This document shows positions 36,652 to 53,318 of a stretch of DNA of 55,310 nt, piece by piece. The number at the start of each line of letters is the position of its first letter. The stretch's first letter is position 1. Made by a program: the position numbers and the translations under genes. The DNA is from Trichinella spiralis (Eukaryota; Nematoda; Enoplea; Trichinellida; Trichinellidae). The stretch is from the NCBI GenBank assembly GCA_000181795.3, contig CM012955.1:11251429-11306738 (forward strand). Reading direction: 5' to 3'. The notes under the pieces were generated by a model, which did not search any database, was not told where the DNA came from, and saw only the letters and a list, made by a program, of their open reading frames with translations.

Positions 36652-38124
36652 CTATTTACCTATCATGTAATATTTGTATATAGTTTCATCATCAGGATCA
36701 TCAAACTCGGGTACAAATGTAAAACACACAATAGAACTGAATCCTTCTTCTACACTTGGTCGCACCAAAATCACTTTGTGAAAATCGATCAGTGAATTCG
36801 GTCTTGAACATTCAGGATTTTTAATTTTCCTGTAAATATAGTTGTGCAATGCTTGTTCCTGTGTAGCTTCAAATAAAAAGCAACGAATAGGACAGTTGAA
36901 ATTATTAGCCAAGTCGATAAATGGTTTCCGAGAATCCGCATTAGGGTTTGTAGAGTCCACTACTACAGCTCGATCATTTCTCAGTGTTTCTTCAACCAAA
37001 CTTAAGCACTGTTCCAATGTCAAATTATCATCTTCCCAACTGATAATTTTCACACCCAACGGTTCAAGATGCCTCTTAGCATAAAAGGTTTTGCCGGCTG
37101 CTGGAAATCCACAGAGCAAAATAATTTCCGGCTCATCAGCAACAGGTAAAGGTGTATCCACTGGAAACATTAAATGCTGCATGTTTCGATTGAATACTGT
37201 CCGCGGTCGGAATATGCTTATTTGATAGTCAGGATCCGGATGATCGTAATAGTGTTGGGCAGAAGACCAAAATTTCAAACCACAGTTCAACGCAAATAAT
37301 CGATCAGTAGAAGAATAATCTGCCGGTACATTGGCTTCCTCTATCCTCCCAGCTGCATTTCCAACAAAAAACGATTTGTCCTTATCGACCTCCACACCTG
37401 CATTGCCCATACGACAGAACAATTCCCACATTCCGGGTCGAGGTTTCTGATACCAGTCATCGGCAGTGGCAGCGAAACACTGAAATGGTACACACAGAAA
37501 CCGATTAATGGCTACGATTTTCTTCTTAAAATCGTCAATAAGCAATTGCTTCTTCGAAAATCCACTTTGATTCGTAAAAATTACAATCTTATAACCTTCT
37601 TTTACGTGTTTCTTCAACGTTGGAATAACCTTATCACATGACATCGTCCAGGCGTTCATATCTCTTTGATATGTATTTCCACTCGTTCCGTGAACAATGC
37701 TGCCGAATAGGTCGAAGGCAGCAATCATAGAATTCCCAGGAACCGATTGCAAATTGTAAATCAGAACGCTGTCATACTGTTGCCATGAACCATATTCGAG
37801 GTTCTTCAAGTAAGCTTGTTCAGCAATTATTGGACTGAGCCGCTGAAATTGGAAAATATGCTTTCCGGTCAACAATTCTACTGTATCACCGTGGAAAAGC
37901 CATCTGCTTTCACTGTTGTGTACCGGCTTGCCACAAACTTTACCTTTGAAACGTCCCGTGTGGGTTAATTCACAAATTCCAAGTTTGTTGTTAAGTTTAA
38001 CTGAAACATGTTTACGTGAGCAATGCATATCTCGAATTCGAGTCAACAGATTTCGACCAAGTATCGTTTCTTCGCCTTCTTTCAATTTGATGATAAAATT
38101 TCCGTCTGATAAACTTCTCAGCAT
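36652..38124 (-). CDS. PNKP: Polynucleotide kinase 3'-phosphatase homologue with degenerate phosphatase centre
   Basis: A single intronless frame of 490 residues. Residues ~15-95 are an FHA domain (LGRNLLTRIRDMHCSRKHVS); ~130-310 the HAD phosphatase; ~325-485 the P-loop kinase. PNKP acts in the nucleus, repairing DNA ends to 5'-phosphate and 3'-OH, recruited by XRCC1/XRCC4 through FHA. The kinase keeps GFPAAGKT (Walker A), VDSTNPN and the CFLF...HN segment. The phosphatase keeps IFTNQSGF and QKPRPGMW, but the catalytic D-x-D-G-T box reads DLFGS and the G-D-A-A-G box reads GNAAG. Two metal/acid residues are therefore gone and 3'-phosphatase activity is unlikely. A TTTCTTTCTAG acceptor ends six bases before the ATG. 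Confidence 0.93.
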   Translation of the reverse strand: MLRSLSDGNFIIKLKEGEETILGRNLLTRIRDMHCSRKHVSVKLNNKLGICELTHTGRFKGKVCGKPVHNSESRWLFHGDTVELLTGKHIFQFQRLSPIIAEQAYLKNLEYGSWQQYDSVLIYNLQSVPGNSMIAAFDLFGSIVHGTSGNTYQRDMNAWTMSCDKVIPTLKKHVKEGYKIVIFTNQSGFSKKQLLIDDFKKKIVAINRFLCVPFQCFAATADDWYQKPRPGMWELFCRMGNAGVEVDKDKSFFVGNAAGRIEEANVPADYSSTDRLFALNCGLKFWSSAQHYYDHPDPDYQISIFRPRTVFNRNMQHLMFPVDTPLPVADEPEIILLCGFPAAGKTFYAKRHLEPLGVKIISWEDDNLTLEQCLSLVEETLRNDRAVVVDSTNPNADSRKPFIDLANNFNCPIRCFLFEATQEQALHNYIYRKIKNPECSRPNSLIDFHKVILVRPSVEEGFSSIVCFTFVPEFDDPDDETIYKYYMIGK

Positions 38125-38135
38125 ACTGCACTAGA
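38125..38135 (-). promoter_or_regulatory. 3' splice acceptor just upstream of the PNKP start
   Basis: On the minus strand a pyrimidine tract and TAG end six bases before the ATG, giving an extremely short leader. This is consistent with spliced-leader addition or the end of a 5'UTR intron. Confidence 0.5.
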
Positions 38136-39450
38136 AAGAAAAAACATTTTAAACCATTTGACTTTTGATATTATGAACTTAATGTATTTTCACAAATGAA
38201 AACGTTTTTTTGTTAAAAAACGCTAAACAAATTAATTAAAACGCTTCAAAAACGAATCATATGTGTTAATGTATCATACATATAACATACTACTCAAGTT
38301 CTGTGTAATAATGTTATAAAATTATAATATAATATAATACAATACAATACTCATCAGTCAATATACAGTTTAGCATTACAGCTGGTTAGACTACAGTAAG
38401 AAGCAGGAGCTTTGATAACAAAGTAAGGTAATAATATTTAATAAAATTAATCGTTGTACACAAATAATGCTTTATGTATAATTAGTTTAGATTTTGCTAT
38501 ATTTCAATTTATTTACATATAACAATACGCATATGTAAACAACCTGACAATAAATAATTGTGTCCAGATTACTGTAATGCACATTGAATTGTAAATTGTT
38601 ATTTTATACAGGCCGTTATTAGTTTAAAACAAAACCATTTATATGACAGCATAATAAAATTTACCGTGTAATTTCACTTTATTTACTTTTCTACAGCTAT
38701 TTCCCGGATGTCATTACTTTGTTGATTCGCATCTTATTTATCTTACTCTTATAAATTACAGTAATTTTGAACAGAAAGTGAAATGCTTACTTGTCATAAC
38801 TTCGGCAGATGGCAGAAACTATGTTAAGAATGCAAGTAAAATTTGTATTTTTAATTTGGTAAATGAACTCATATCAATTTCTTCGAACTTTATTGAAAAA
38901 ATTCTCTCGCATTTGTGTTTGAAATTAATTTGCTTCGAAATTAGTTACCATTTATTAATTCGAATAACAGTACAAACTTCAGAGAAATGAACTTTTTTAT
39001 GATATTCAACTGCTTCATTGTTGTTTGTTGATAAGAGAACTTGATTTTTTTTATTACAGTAGTTCAGAATACTATTTTTTATTTTATCCATACTCGTTTT
39101 TTCCTTACAACAGTTGTTTTATATGAAGTAATATACTTTTGTACGGTATCAATTGTTCGTTTAGTTATACTTTTATTGTTGTTAGAAATCATCAGTTGTT
39201 TTTGAAATTTATATATTTCATGTAATAGGAACTGTTTTTTTAAGAGTTTTTTACTCATGTGGCAGTTTGTTTTTTTGATATTGTTTTTTTCTCATACTTA
39301 TTATTTCATTGTTTTAAATGCGTTGTTGCACATTTATGCATAGAATGAATTTATGCTTTTGTAAATTATACTGCTGTGAACAGAGTATGTTTTTTTTATT
39401 TTTAGAATTTATCTACCTATTTGGATCAGTTAATCAAATATCGAAGAGCG
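38136..39450. other. Spacer between PNKP and FAM135
   Basis: AT-rich. The final 45 bases (39406-39450) are open in the FAM135 frame behind an acceptor, so they may be 5'UTR or extra N-terminal codons of that gene. Nothing else is supported. Confidence 0.5.
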
Positions 39451-44050
<4,600 letters not shown>

Positions 44051-47000
44051 AATTTTGCATTCAAGACCATGGATGAAGAGGCGAACGTTCACATTTCCCA
44101 CAATGTGGGTGATGTGCGTGATTCTTTTACCAATCAATACCAGTGATTACCACGGATAAGTCTATTGTACTCCTCCGATCGTTTCCGATTGATTGATGAT
44201 CGTGAAGTCCATTTTAAATAAAAAACGTTCCTTGTTGGGCATTTGCATTGATAAATCATAATAGTATGCAGAGTTTGGGCAATATCTGTCCAGTAGTTGT
44301 GGAATAATGGGCTTCTGAAGTTGGCACTTTGCCTATCTCAATATACAGTTAAGCGAGCCACTTGATTTGGGATATCTCGAGAACCTGTGCAACTAGCAAC
44401 AGCGGGAATATGTTTGTTGTACTTCGCTAATAATTTCTGATCGACTGATGATCATAAAGTCCATTTTTAGATTCCAAGATGTTTGTCGAAAATTACAAAT
44501 TACATGGTCCACAGAATGGATTGTTTTTGCGAAAATCAGCTAAAGACCTTTTTTCGAAATTGGGAATTTTTTCGATTTCTAGATATTCACAATGATGACG
44601 GATAATGTTATGCAAAATTCCATTAGAAACCACCCAATAGTTGTAGAATAAATGCGCTTTAAATTAGCTTTGTCTATTGCCTATCATAATACATAGGGAA
44701 TTTGCAGATCAGTAACTCTCTTCCAACGGCCAATTTCTAGACATTAGACATTTTTCATATTCAATCTATTAGATATGTACAAATTTATCTTTTTTTACGA
44801 TCAACTGAATTGAATTTCTGGCTGTGGCTATTTGAATTTACATTCGCCAAGTAAAGCGAAGCAATGGCAATTTACATAATTAGTGTAATATGTAGTCGCC
44901 CAGAGTGAAAATTCAGTACAAATGCTATGAAATTAAATAAATTCACAATTGATATTAAATTATTAGTCTCATGCATGGTACTCGTTCGAATCTTTAAAGG
45001 AACACACCAGTATGTACAGTGAAAATTATTCCGAGCATCTCAGAAACTGCGGCGAATTGTAAAGTGATTTGATCATAAATGCAAACAAATGTGTGCCAAT
45101 TAAAGGTATGTAAATTTTTAATAACCCGCAATCGATGTGTTTTTGAGAAATTTGATAAAATTGCCGGTTTGAGCATTTGAAAATTATAGAATGAAAAGAC
45201 TGGCATCTTGCACGAAAATAGCTTTTTGATGTGATAATTTAGGATAATTCTTATCTCTAAATTGTAATAAGTAAAAAAGTTCAGTAAACAAAATTTTTAA
45301 TTTTGAAAGTTACTGTTGTTTAAATGAAAATCAGGAATAATTCCTATTAAAATAAATTCCTTTTTTCGGGTGAAAACATCGAAAGATCAGGTGTAAAAAT
45401 TAATGAAACCATTCCATTTGCGCATTTATTTATTTTTTGCTTTCCATTCCTTTTTATTTCGACTCCGTTAAAATCTTATTTTGGTTTTTTTTATTTTGAT
45501 ATATCTCAACAAATACCCAACCAGGAGCTGTCGGTATAATTTTATAATAGTTAGCGAATAATTCTCTACCGATATAAATCAATTGCCTTAATTTTTGGAG
45601 AAAAAAATTTTTCTCGAAAATTGCAAAATTTCATGGGCTATAGACTTGGTTGTTTTTGCGAAAATCGGCGAAAAATTTGATTTCAAAATTTGGAATTTTT
45701 TTGATTGTTATAGTTTTATATTGATAAAAGAAAGTGTTTTCTAGAGTTTCAACCCAAACTTTTCGATAGTTGTAGAATAAATTGCATCTAAAGTTGAAAT
45801 ATTGTCTCTCTTAATACATAGGTATGCTTCCCACGTTTTTCAGGAAATCTCGAGAAAGACGCGACCGGAAACCGCCGGTATACGTTTTTTGTACTTTTCC
45901 TATCATTTTTGATCGAATGATGCCAATTGATTCCATTTTGGATTCCAAAGTTTCTCGAAATTTGCAAATTTCATGAGCTATAGACTTGGTTGAGCATGAG
46001 AACATCGGCGAGAGTGCTTTTTTGAAATTTGGATTTTTTTTTGATTTCTAGACATTCACAATGAATACCGATAATGTCATGGAAAGTTCCATTGGAAACT
46101 ACTTAATAGTTGTGGATTAAATAGACTATAAATTTGTCTGCTGCCTACCTTAATGCATAGCGAATTTGCCCATCGGTAATTGTCTTCCAACGGCAACACT
46201 GACTACCAATTTCCGCACATGAGACATTTCTGCTATTGAATCTATCAGATTTCTATTAATTTATCGTTTTTTTTATGATCAATTGAATTGAATTTCTGAA
46301 ATTATTGCCGTTAAATAATCATTAATTGCTGCAAATCAAATCGTCAGCGTTGTAAATGTTTACTTTGCGAAAAAGTAAACATATCATGGAATACAGTCCT
46401 CGTTACCATCTTTCTGATTAATTAAGGTCCTGATTGATACCACATGTGTGGCTACTTGAATTTACTTTCACTAAGTAACAACGATGCAATGCTAATTTGC
46501 ATAATTAGCATAATGTGTACTCGCCCAAAGTTGGAATTCATTACGAATGCTATGAAATTAAATGAATTCACAATTGATATTAAATTATTGGGCTCGTGCA
46601 TGGTATTTGTTCGAATCTTTAGCGGAATCCACCAGCATGTACAGTGAAGATTATTCTGAGCATCTGAGCAACTACGGCGAATTGTAAAGTGATTTGATTT
46701 TGAATGCAAACAAATGTGTGCAAATTAAAGGTAAATAAATTTTGAATAACCCGCAATCGATGTTTTTTTGAGAAATTTGATAAAGTTACCGGTATGAGCA
46801 TTTGAAATTTATAGAATAAAAACAATGGGATATTGCACAGAACTAGCTTTCTAATGTGCTAACTTTTGATAATTTTTATCTCTGAATCGTAATAGTTATA
46901 TAAAAATTCATTGTACAAAATTATAATTTTTGAAAGTTACTGTTGTTTAAATGAAAATCAGGAATAATTCCTATTAAAATCGCTTCCAATTTTCGGGTGA

Positions 47001-49004
47001 AAATATTGATAGTTTTGATGTAAAAATTACTGAAACCATTCCATTTGCACATTTATTTATCTTATATTTTCCATTTCTTTTTATTTCGACTCCATTAAAA
47101 TCTTATTACAGTCTCACTTTTTTGAAATATCTCAACAAATACCCAATAAGGAGGTGTCGGTATAATTTTATAATAATTGGCGAATAATTTTTTACCGATA
47201 TAAATCAATTGCCTTAATTTTTGGAGAAAAAAATTTTTCTTGAAAATTGCAAAATTTCATGGGCTATAGACTTGGTTGTTTTTGCGAAAATCGGCGAAAA
47301 ATTTGATTTCAAAATTTGGAATTTTTTTGATAGTAATAATTTCATATTGATATAATAAAGTGTTTTCTAGAGTTTCAAACCACAGTTTTCAGTAGTTGTG
47401 GAATAAATGGCCTCTAAAGATGGAATATAGTCTCTCTAAATACATGGGTACGGTTCGCACTTTTTTCTGCATATCTCGAGAAAGACGCAACCGGGAACCA
47501 CCGGTATACGTTTGTTGTACTTTTCTTATCGTTTTCGACCGATTGATGATCATCGATTCCATTTTGGATTCCAAAGTGTTTCCAGAAAATTACAAAATTT
47601 CATGAGCTATAGACTTGGTTGTGTATGTGAACATCGGAGAGCGTGCGTTTCTCGAAATTTAGAGATTTTTTGATTTCTAGACATTCACAATGAATACCGA
47701 TAATGTCATGGAAAGTTCCATTCGAAACTACGCAACAGTTGTGGAATAAATGGGTTCTAAATTTGTCTGCTGCCTACTTTAATGCATAGGGAATTTGCCC
47801 ATCATTAATTGGCTTCCAATAGCATCGTTGTCCACCAAGTTCTCCCCATGAGACATTTGTGATATCAAATCTATCGGATTTCTACTAATTTATGGCATTT
47901 TTACGATCAATTGATTTGAATTTTTGATATTATTGCTGTTTAATAATCATTAATTGCTCCAAATCAAAATGTAAGCGTTGTAAGTGTTTACTTTGCTGAA
48001 AAGTAAACATTTCATGGAATACAGTCCCTGTTACTATTTTTCGAATTGATTAAGCTCCTGATTGACACCACAACTATTTGCATTTACTTTCGCAAAGTAA
48101 AACGAAGCAATGCTGATTTACATAATTAGTATAATAAGTAGTCGCCCAGGGTGAAAATTCATTACAAATGATATGAAATTAAATAAATTCACAATTGATG
48201 TCAAATTATTGGGCACATGCATGGTATTTGTTCGAATCTTTAGAGGAATTCAATAGTATGTACAGTGAAAATTATTCCAAGCATCTCAGAAACCACGGCG
48301 AATTGTAATGTGATTTGATTATAAATGCAAACAAATTTTTGCATATTAAAGGTATGTAAATTTTTCATAACCCGTAATCGATGTGTTTTTGAGAAATTTG
48401 ATAAAATTGCCGATTATAGCATTTGAAATTTATAGAATGAAAAGACTGGCATCTTGCACAAAAATAGCTTTTTTGTGTGATAATTTAGGATAATTCTTAA
48501 CTCTAAATTGTAATAAGTGAAAAAATTCAGTGAACAAAATTTTTAATTTTGAAAGTTACTGTTGTTTAAATGAAAATCAGGAATAATTCCTATTAAAATA
48601 AATTCCTTTTTTTAGTGAAAAAATTGAATGCTCCGATGTAAAAATTACTGAAACCTTTCCATTTGCACATTTATTCATCTTTTGTTTTCCATTTCTTTTT
48701 ATTTCCACTGCATTTAAATCTTATTTTGGTTACATTTTTTTGATATATCTCAACAAGTACTTAATCAGGAGCTTCCCGGATAATTTTATCATAGTCAGAA
48801 AAAAATTCTCTACCGATGTAAATTACTTGACTTAATTTTTGGAGAAAAAAATTTTTCTCGAAAATTGCAAAATTTCATGGGCTATAGACTTGGTTGTTTT
48901 TGCGAAAATCGTCAAAAAATTTGTTGTCAAAATTTGGAATTTTTGTTATTGTTATAGTTTTATATTAATAAAAGAAATTATATTCTAGAGTTTCAACTCA
49001 AGCT

Positions 49005-49013
49005 AAACAATAA
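49005..49013 (+). repeat. Target-site duplication, left copy
   Basis: AAACAATAA, repeated exactly at 49932-49940 across the inserted element. The uninterrupted relative at about 51220 reads CTAAACAATTGTGG, confirming the original site. Confidence 0.8.
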
Positions 49014-49931
49014 GGGGTAGATTTCGAGTTTACATCAAAGACATGCCGCTTCACACTTTGATTGGTTGTCAATTTTGCGTAGAACTCTGATTGGGTTTGA
49101 ATTTCATTGGTTAGACCACGGCTAAATTTCATTAGTTGTTGTTGCGATGAATTTTACTCGCTGTTTTGAACCTAAATTTTACTGGTTGTCCTTGTTATGC
49201 ATTCTATTTGTCAAATTTTGGTTTTTTTTTAATGGTCACTTTTTCATTCTGAGCTTTACTATTTTTCTTCTGTATTTTTTTTAATAGTGGCAACTAAATT
49301 ATAAATTCAAAAGCTGACAGAAATTGAAAATTATAATTTTTTAACAAATTTTGCTGTGGTTTCATTTTTGTATATAATTATATTGATAAAACTGTTGTTC
49401 AGATCTAAAAAATTCGCTTTACTTAAAGCTAAACTGACTCGGTTATTGCGTGTGCACTTTTGAGAATTTTAAAGACCTTGTTCAATAGTTTGCTTTCTGT
49501 TAATTTGCTTCCTAATTTGATGAAGATAAATACAAGTTTAAATTGAATTTTAAAAGTTTTAATTAAAGTATAAGTTTAAATTAAAGTGTAAACTGAATTT
49601 AGAAGTTATGGATGCTATTAGTAAGAAAGATCACGTGGATTCACCATTTCACTGAATTTCATTAAATAATTAATTGTAATTAATTTCGCTACATAAACAT
49701 CACAAAACAGTAAAGCTTTGAATATCAGAAAACCGACCATTAAAGAAAATCACAATTTGACAAATAGCACGCGTTAGAATTCACAACCAGAAAAAAATTT
49801 AGGTTTGCGACAACGAATAAAACTCATCGCAACAACAACTGATGAAATTTAGCCGGCATGAAAACCAATGAAATTTAAGGCCAATGAAATGTCGAGCGGC
49901 GTGCCTTTGAAGCAAACTCAGGGAGTAGACC
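49014..49931. mobile_element. Non-autonomous DNA transposon with long terminal inverted repeats, MULE-like
   Basis: A 918-bp insertion in the array. Its ends are imperfect inverted repeats of about 250 bp: left GGGGTAGATTTCGAGTTTAC with ...CAAAGACATGCCGCTTC; right end, reversed, GGTCTACTCCCTGAGTTTGC with ...CAAAGGCACGCCGCTCG. Both arms carry ATTTCATTGGTT, GTTGTTGTTGCGATGA and ATTTGTCAAATT. The element is flanked by a 9-base direct repeat AAACAATAA (49005-49013 and 49932-49940), and removing it restores the array unit. A 9-bp duplication with long TIRs is characteristic of Mutator-like elements, but no transposase is present, so the superfamily is inferred. The middle ~420 bp is AT-rich and non-coding. 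Confidence 0.85.
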
Positions 49932-52830
49932 AAACAATAATTGTAGAATAAGCGGGCTCTAAATTCGTCTACTGCCTATCTTAATACATGGGGGAAATCG
50001 CCAATCTGTGATTCTCTTCGAACGGAAGGAGAGACTTCCAATTTCTGTATATAAAACATTTCTGGAATCTAAGATTTTACAATTCTACTAATTTATCGAT
50101 TTCTTGCGATCAATTAAATTGAATTTCTCAAATTACAGCTGTTAAGTAATTATTAATTGCTGCGAAACAAAACGTATGCGTTGTAAGTGTTTACTTTGTT
50201 ATAAAGCAAACATTTCATGGAATGTGGTTCCCGTTACCACCTTTTTTATGTATTAATTTTCTGAATGATACCAAATGTGTGGCTATTTGAATTTAAATTT
50301 GCAAAGTAACAGCGATGCAATTTTGATTTGCATAATCAGTACAATATGCAGTCCCCCAAGGTTAAACTTCATTGCAAATGCTAGGAAATTAAATAAATTC
50401 ACAATTCCTGTAAAACTATTGCGCTCATGCATGGTAGTTCATCAAATCTCTATAGTTATCCGACAGTATGTACAGTTAAGCTTATAACATGGTTGGAAAA
50501 ACTCTGCCGCATTGTAAAAGAATAGAATTACAAGTGCAATCAATTTTGTGCTAATTAAAGGTATGTAAATTTTTAATAAACCGCAATCGATGATTTTTTG
50601 AGAAATTTGATAAAGCATACGGTTTGAGCATTTGAAATTTATAGAATTAAAAGTCTGACATATTGCACGAATATAGCTTTCTAATGTGATATTGATGAAA
50701 AATTCTTATCTCTGAATTGTAATAAGTGATAAAAATTCAGTGCACAAAATTTTTAATTTTGAATGATACTGATGTTTACTGAAAATTAGGAATAATTCTT
50801 ATTAAAATAAATTCATTTTTTCGGTGAAAACATTGAAAGTTCCGATGTAAAAATAATAAAACCCTTCCATTTGCACATTTATTCATCTTTTGTTTTCCAT
50901 TTCTCTTTATTTCCACTGCGTTAAAATCTTATTTTGGTTACATTTTTTAAACATATCTCAACAAATACGCAATCAGTTGAGGTCAGGATAATTTTACAAT
51001 AGTCAACGAATAATTCTCTACCAATATAAATAAATTGCATTAATTTTTGGAGAAAAAAATTTTTTTCAAAAATTGCACAATTTCATGGGCTATAGACTTG
51101 GTTGTTTTTGTGAAAATCGGCGAAAAATTTGTTTTCAAAATTTGGAATTTTTTTGATTGTTATACTTTCATATTGTTAAAAGAAATTATACTCTAGAGTC
51201 TAGACTTTCAACTCAAGCTAAACAATTGTGGAAAAAATTGGCTCTAAATTTGTCTACTCCCTATCTAAATACATGCTGAATTCACTCATCAGTAATTCTC
51301 TTCCAATGGAAGAATTTCTGTATATGAAACATTTCTGGCTCCAACTTTTTACAATTCTACTAATTTATCGTTTATTTACGATCAATGAAATTGAATTTCT
51401 CAAATTATAGGTGTTAAATAATTATTTATTGCTGAGAATCAAAACTTATTCGTTGTAAGTGTTTACTTTGCTATAAAGCAAACATTTCATGGAATGTGGT
51501 TCCCGTTACCACCTTTTTTATATATTAAATTTCTGAATGATACCAAATGTGTGGCTACTTGAATTTAAATCCACAAAGTAATAACGATGCAATGGTGATT
51601 TGCATAATCAGTGCAATATATACTCCCGCAAGGTTAAACATTATTGCAAATGCTAGGAACTTAAATAAATTCACATTTCATGCAAAACTATTGGGCGCAT
51701 GCATGGTGGTTCTTCGAATCTTAATAGATATCTTCGAATCTTCATAGTATGTACAGTTAAACTTATTACATGGTTGTCAAAAACTTTGCCGCATTGTAAA
51801 AGAATATAACGATAGCTGCAATCAATTTTGTGCTAATTAAAGGTATGTAAATTTTTAATAACCTGCAATCGATGACTTTTCGAGAAATTTGATAAAGCTT
51901 ACGGTTTGAGCATTTGAAATTTATGGAATAAAAGGACTCGCACATTGTACGAAAATAGCTTGCTAATGTGATAATTTTGAAAAATTCTTTTCTGTAAATT
52001 ATACTCAGTCAAAAAATTCAGTGAACAAAGTTTACTTAATTTTGTAAGTTACTGCTGTATAAATGAAAAAGAGGAATAATTTTTATTAAAATAAGTGCCT
52101 TCTTTCAGAAGAAAATATTGATAGTTCCGTTGTAAAAATTAGTGGAACCATTTGGTATGCAAATTGATTAGACTTTTATTTTTCATTCTATTTTATTTCG
52201 ACTCGCTTAAAATATTATTTCATTTTCACTTTTTTAAACATATCTCAACAAATACACTATCAGTTGAGTGCCGGATAATTTTATAATAGTTAGCAACTGA
52301 ATCTTCACCGATATAAATCAATTGCATTAATTTTTGGAGAAAAATATTTTTCTCGAAAATTGCAAAATTTCATGGGCTATAGACTTGGTTGTTTTAGCGA
52401 AAATCGGCTAAAAATTTGTTTTCAAAATTTGGAATTTTTTTCATTGTTATAGTTTCATATTAATGAAAGAACGTGTCTTTTATAATTTCAACTGAAGCTA
52501 CTTAGTAGTTGTGGAATAAAAGACCTCTAAATTTGACATGTTGCCTATCTTAATACAGAGGTATTCTTCCCACTTTTTTCCTGACATCTCGACAACTGCA
52601 CATCAGTGAACAGCCAGAGTACGTTTGTTGTACTCCGTTATTTGTTCCGATGGATTGCTGTCTAAAAAGTTAATTTTTGGAAGAAAAGTTTTTCAGAAAA
52701 TCTGAACAATTTTATAATCTATAAACTTGGTTGTATTTTCGAAAATCAGCAAAAATTTTTTTTTAATGCAAACTTTTTTTCATTGTTATAGTTTTGTATT
52801 AATAAAAAGATAGTGTTTAGGATATTTTTT

Positions 52831-53318
52831 TCCGGAAGCTGCCTGATTCGATTCAGGATGCTGTAAGCGATGAAGAAAAGGCAGGAAGAAATTTTTTTTG
52901 AAGAAGATGCTCTTTGCTCTGATTATTCAAGCATTTGCGATAAACCTACACAAAATCATTTTCCTTGCATACTTATTTACAATAGATGTTTTACTTATTT
53001 TCTTTTTCTTCCCACTTATATCGCATTTTCCTGCCTTCGCTATTTTGCGAAAAATATCCACGTTCAACAAAACATTTCAACGTTTTGTGAGTGGTCGATG
53101 GTGAGAGCAATGAATGACATTGTTATGGATATTTTCAAAGCACACTGCACAGTGCGTTTGGTACTGCAATGGTATAAATTGCCTGTTAAGTTAGCGCATT
53201 GCGCCTAACTTAATATATAGGAAAGTTGCCAATCTGTAATTTCCTCAAAACGCTACTAGCATACGGGATTTTTAACAAATGTTGCATTTTTGGCATTTGA
53301 TTTAAGTATGCATCCAAA
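52831..53318. other. Spacer between the array and the hAT fragment
   Basis: Two overlapping frames lie at about 52870-53208 and 52912-53104; the second is hydrophobic. Neither matches a family I know, and both lack splice or codon support. This may be decayed sequence of the neighbouring transposon. Confidence 0.35.

Larger units (their letters stand above)
44150..52830. repeat. Higher-order tandem repeat array (A-B-C units, ~1.62 and ~1.28 kb)
   Basis: Block A (~344 bp, beginning ATATCTCAACAAATAC) starts at 45501, 47127, 48745, 50953 and 52240. Block B (~344 bp, beginning ATATCTCGAGAA or a variant) starts at about 44372, 45845, 47472 and 52584. Block C (~940 bp, containing ATGTACAGT and CGCAATCGATG) follows. 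A and B are related: both carry CTATAGACTTGGTTG and TAGTTGTGGAATAAAT. A-to-A spacing is ~1626, ~1618, ~2208 (a 918-bp insertion plus its duplication) and ~1287. The third and fourth units lack a separate B and look like A/B hybrids. The first unit has a deletion of about 150 bp in C. No long open frame is present, and no known satellite or transposon is recognised. It starts about 100 bases after the FAM135 stop. Confidence 0.9.

Noticed and set aside
36842-38134. Plus-strand frames opposite PNKP
   Set aside because: Shadows of the minus-strand PNKP coding region, which has clear domain homology.
44150-52830. CRISPR array or LTR element as an explanation of the repeats
   Set aside because: Units are over 1 kb, diverged, have no spacer pattern, no reverse transcriptase frame and no LTR-like pairing around an internal region.
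52870-53208. 112-codon frame beside the hAT fragment, and the overlapping hydrophobic 68-codon frame
   Set aside because: The two frames overlap and neither has homology or splice support.
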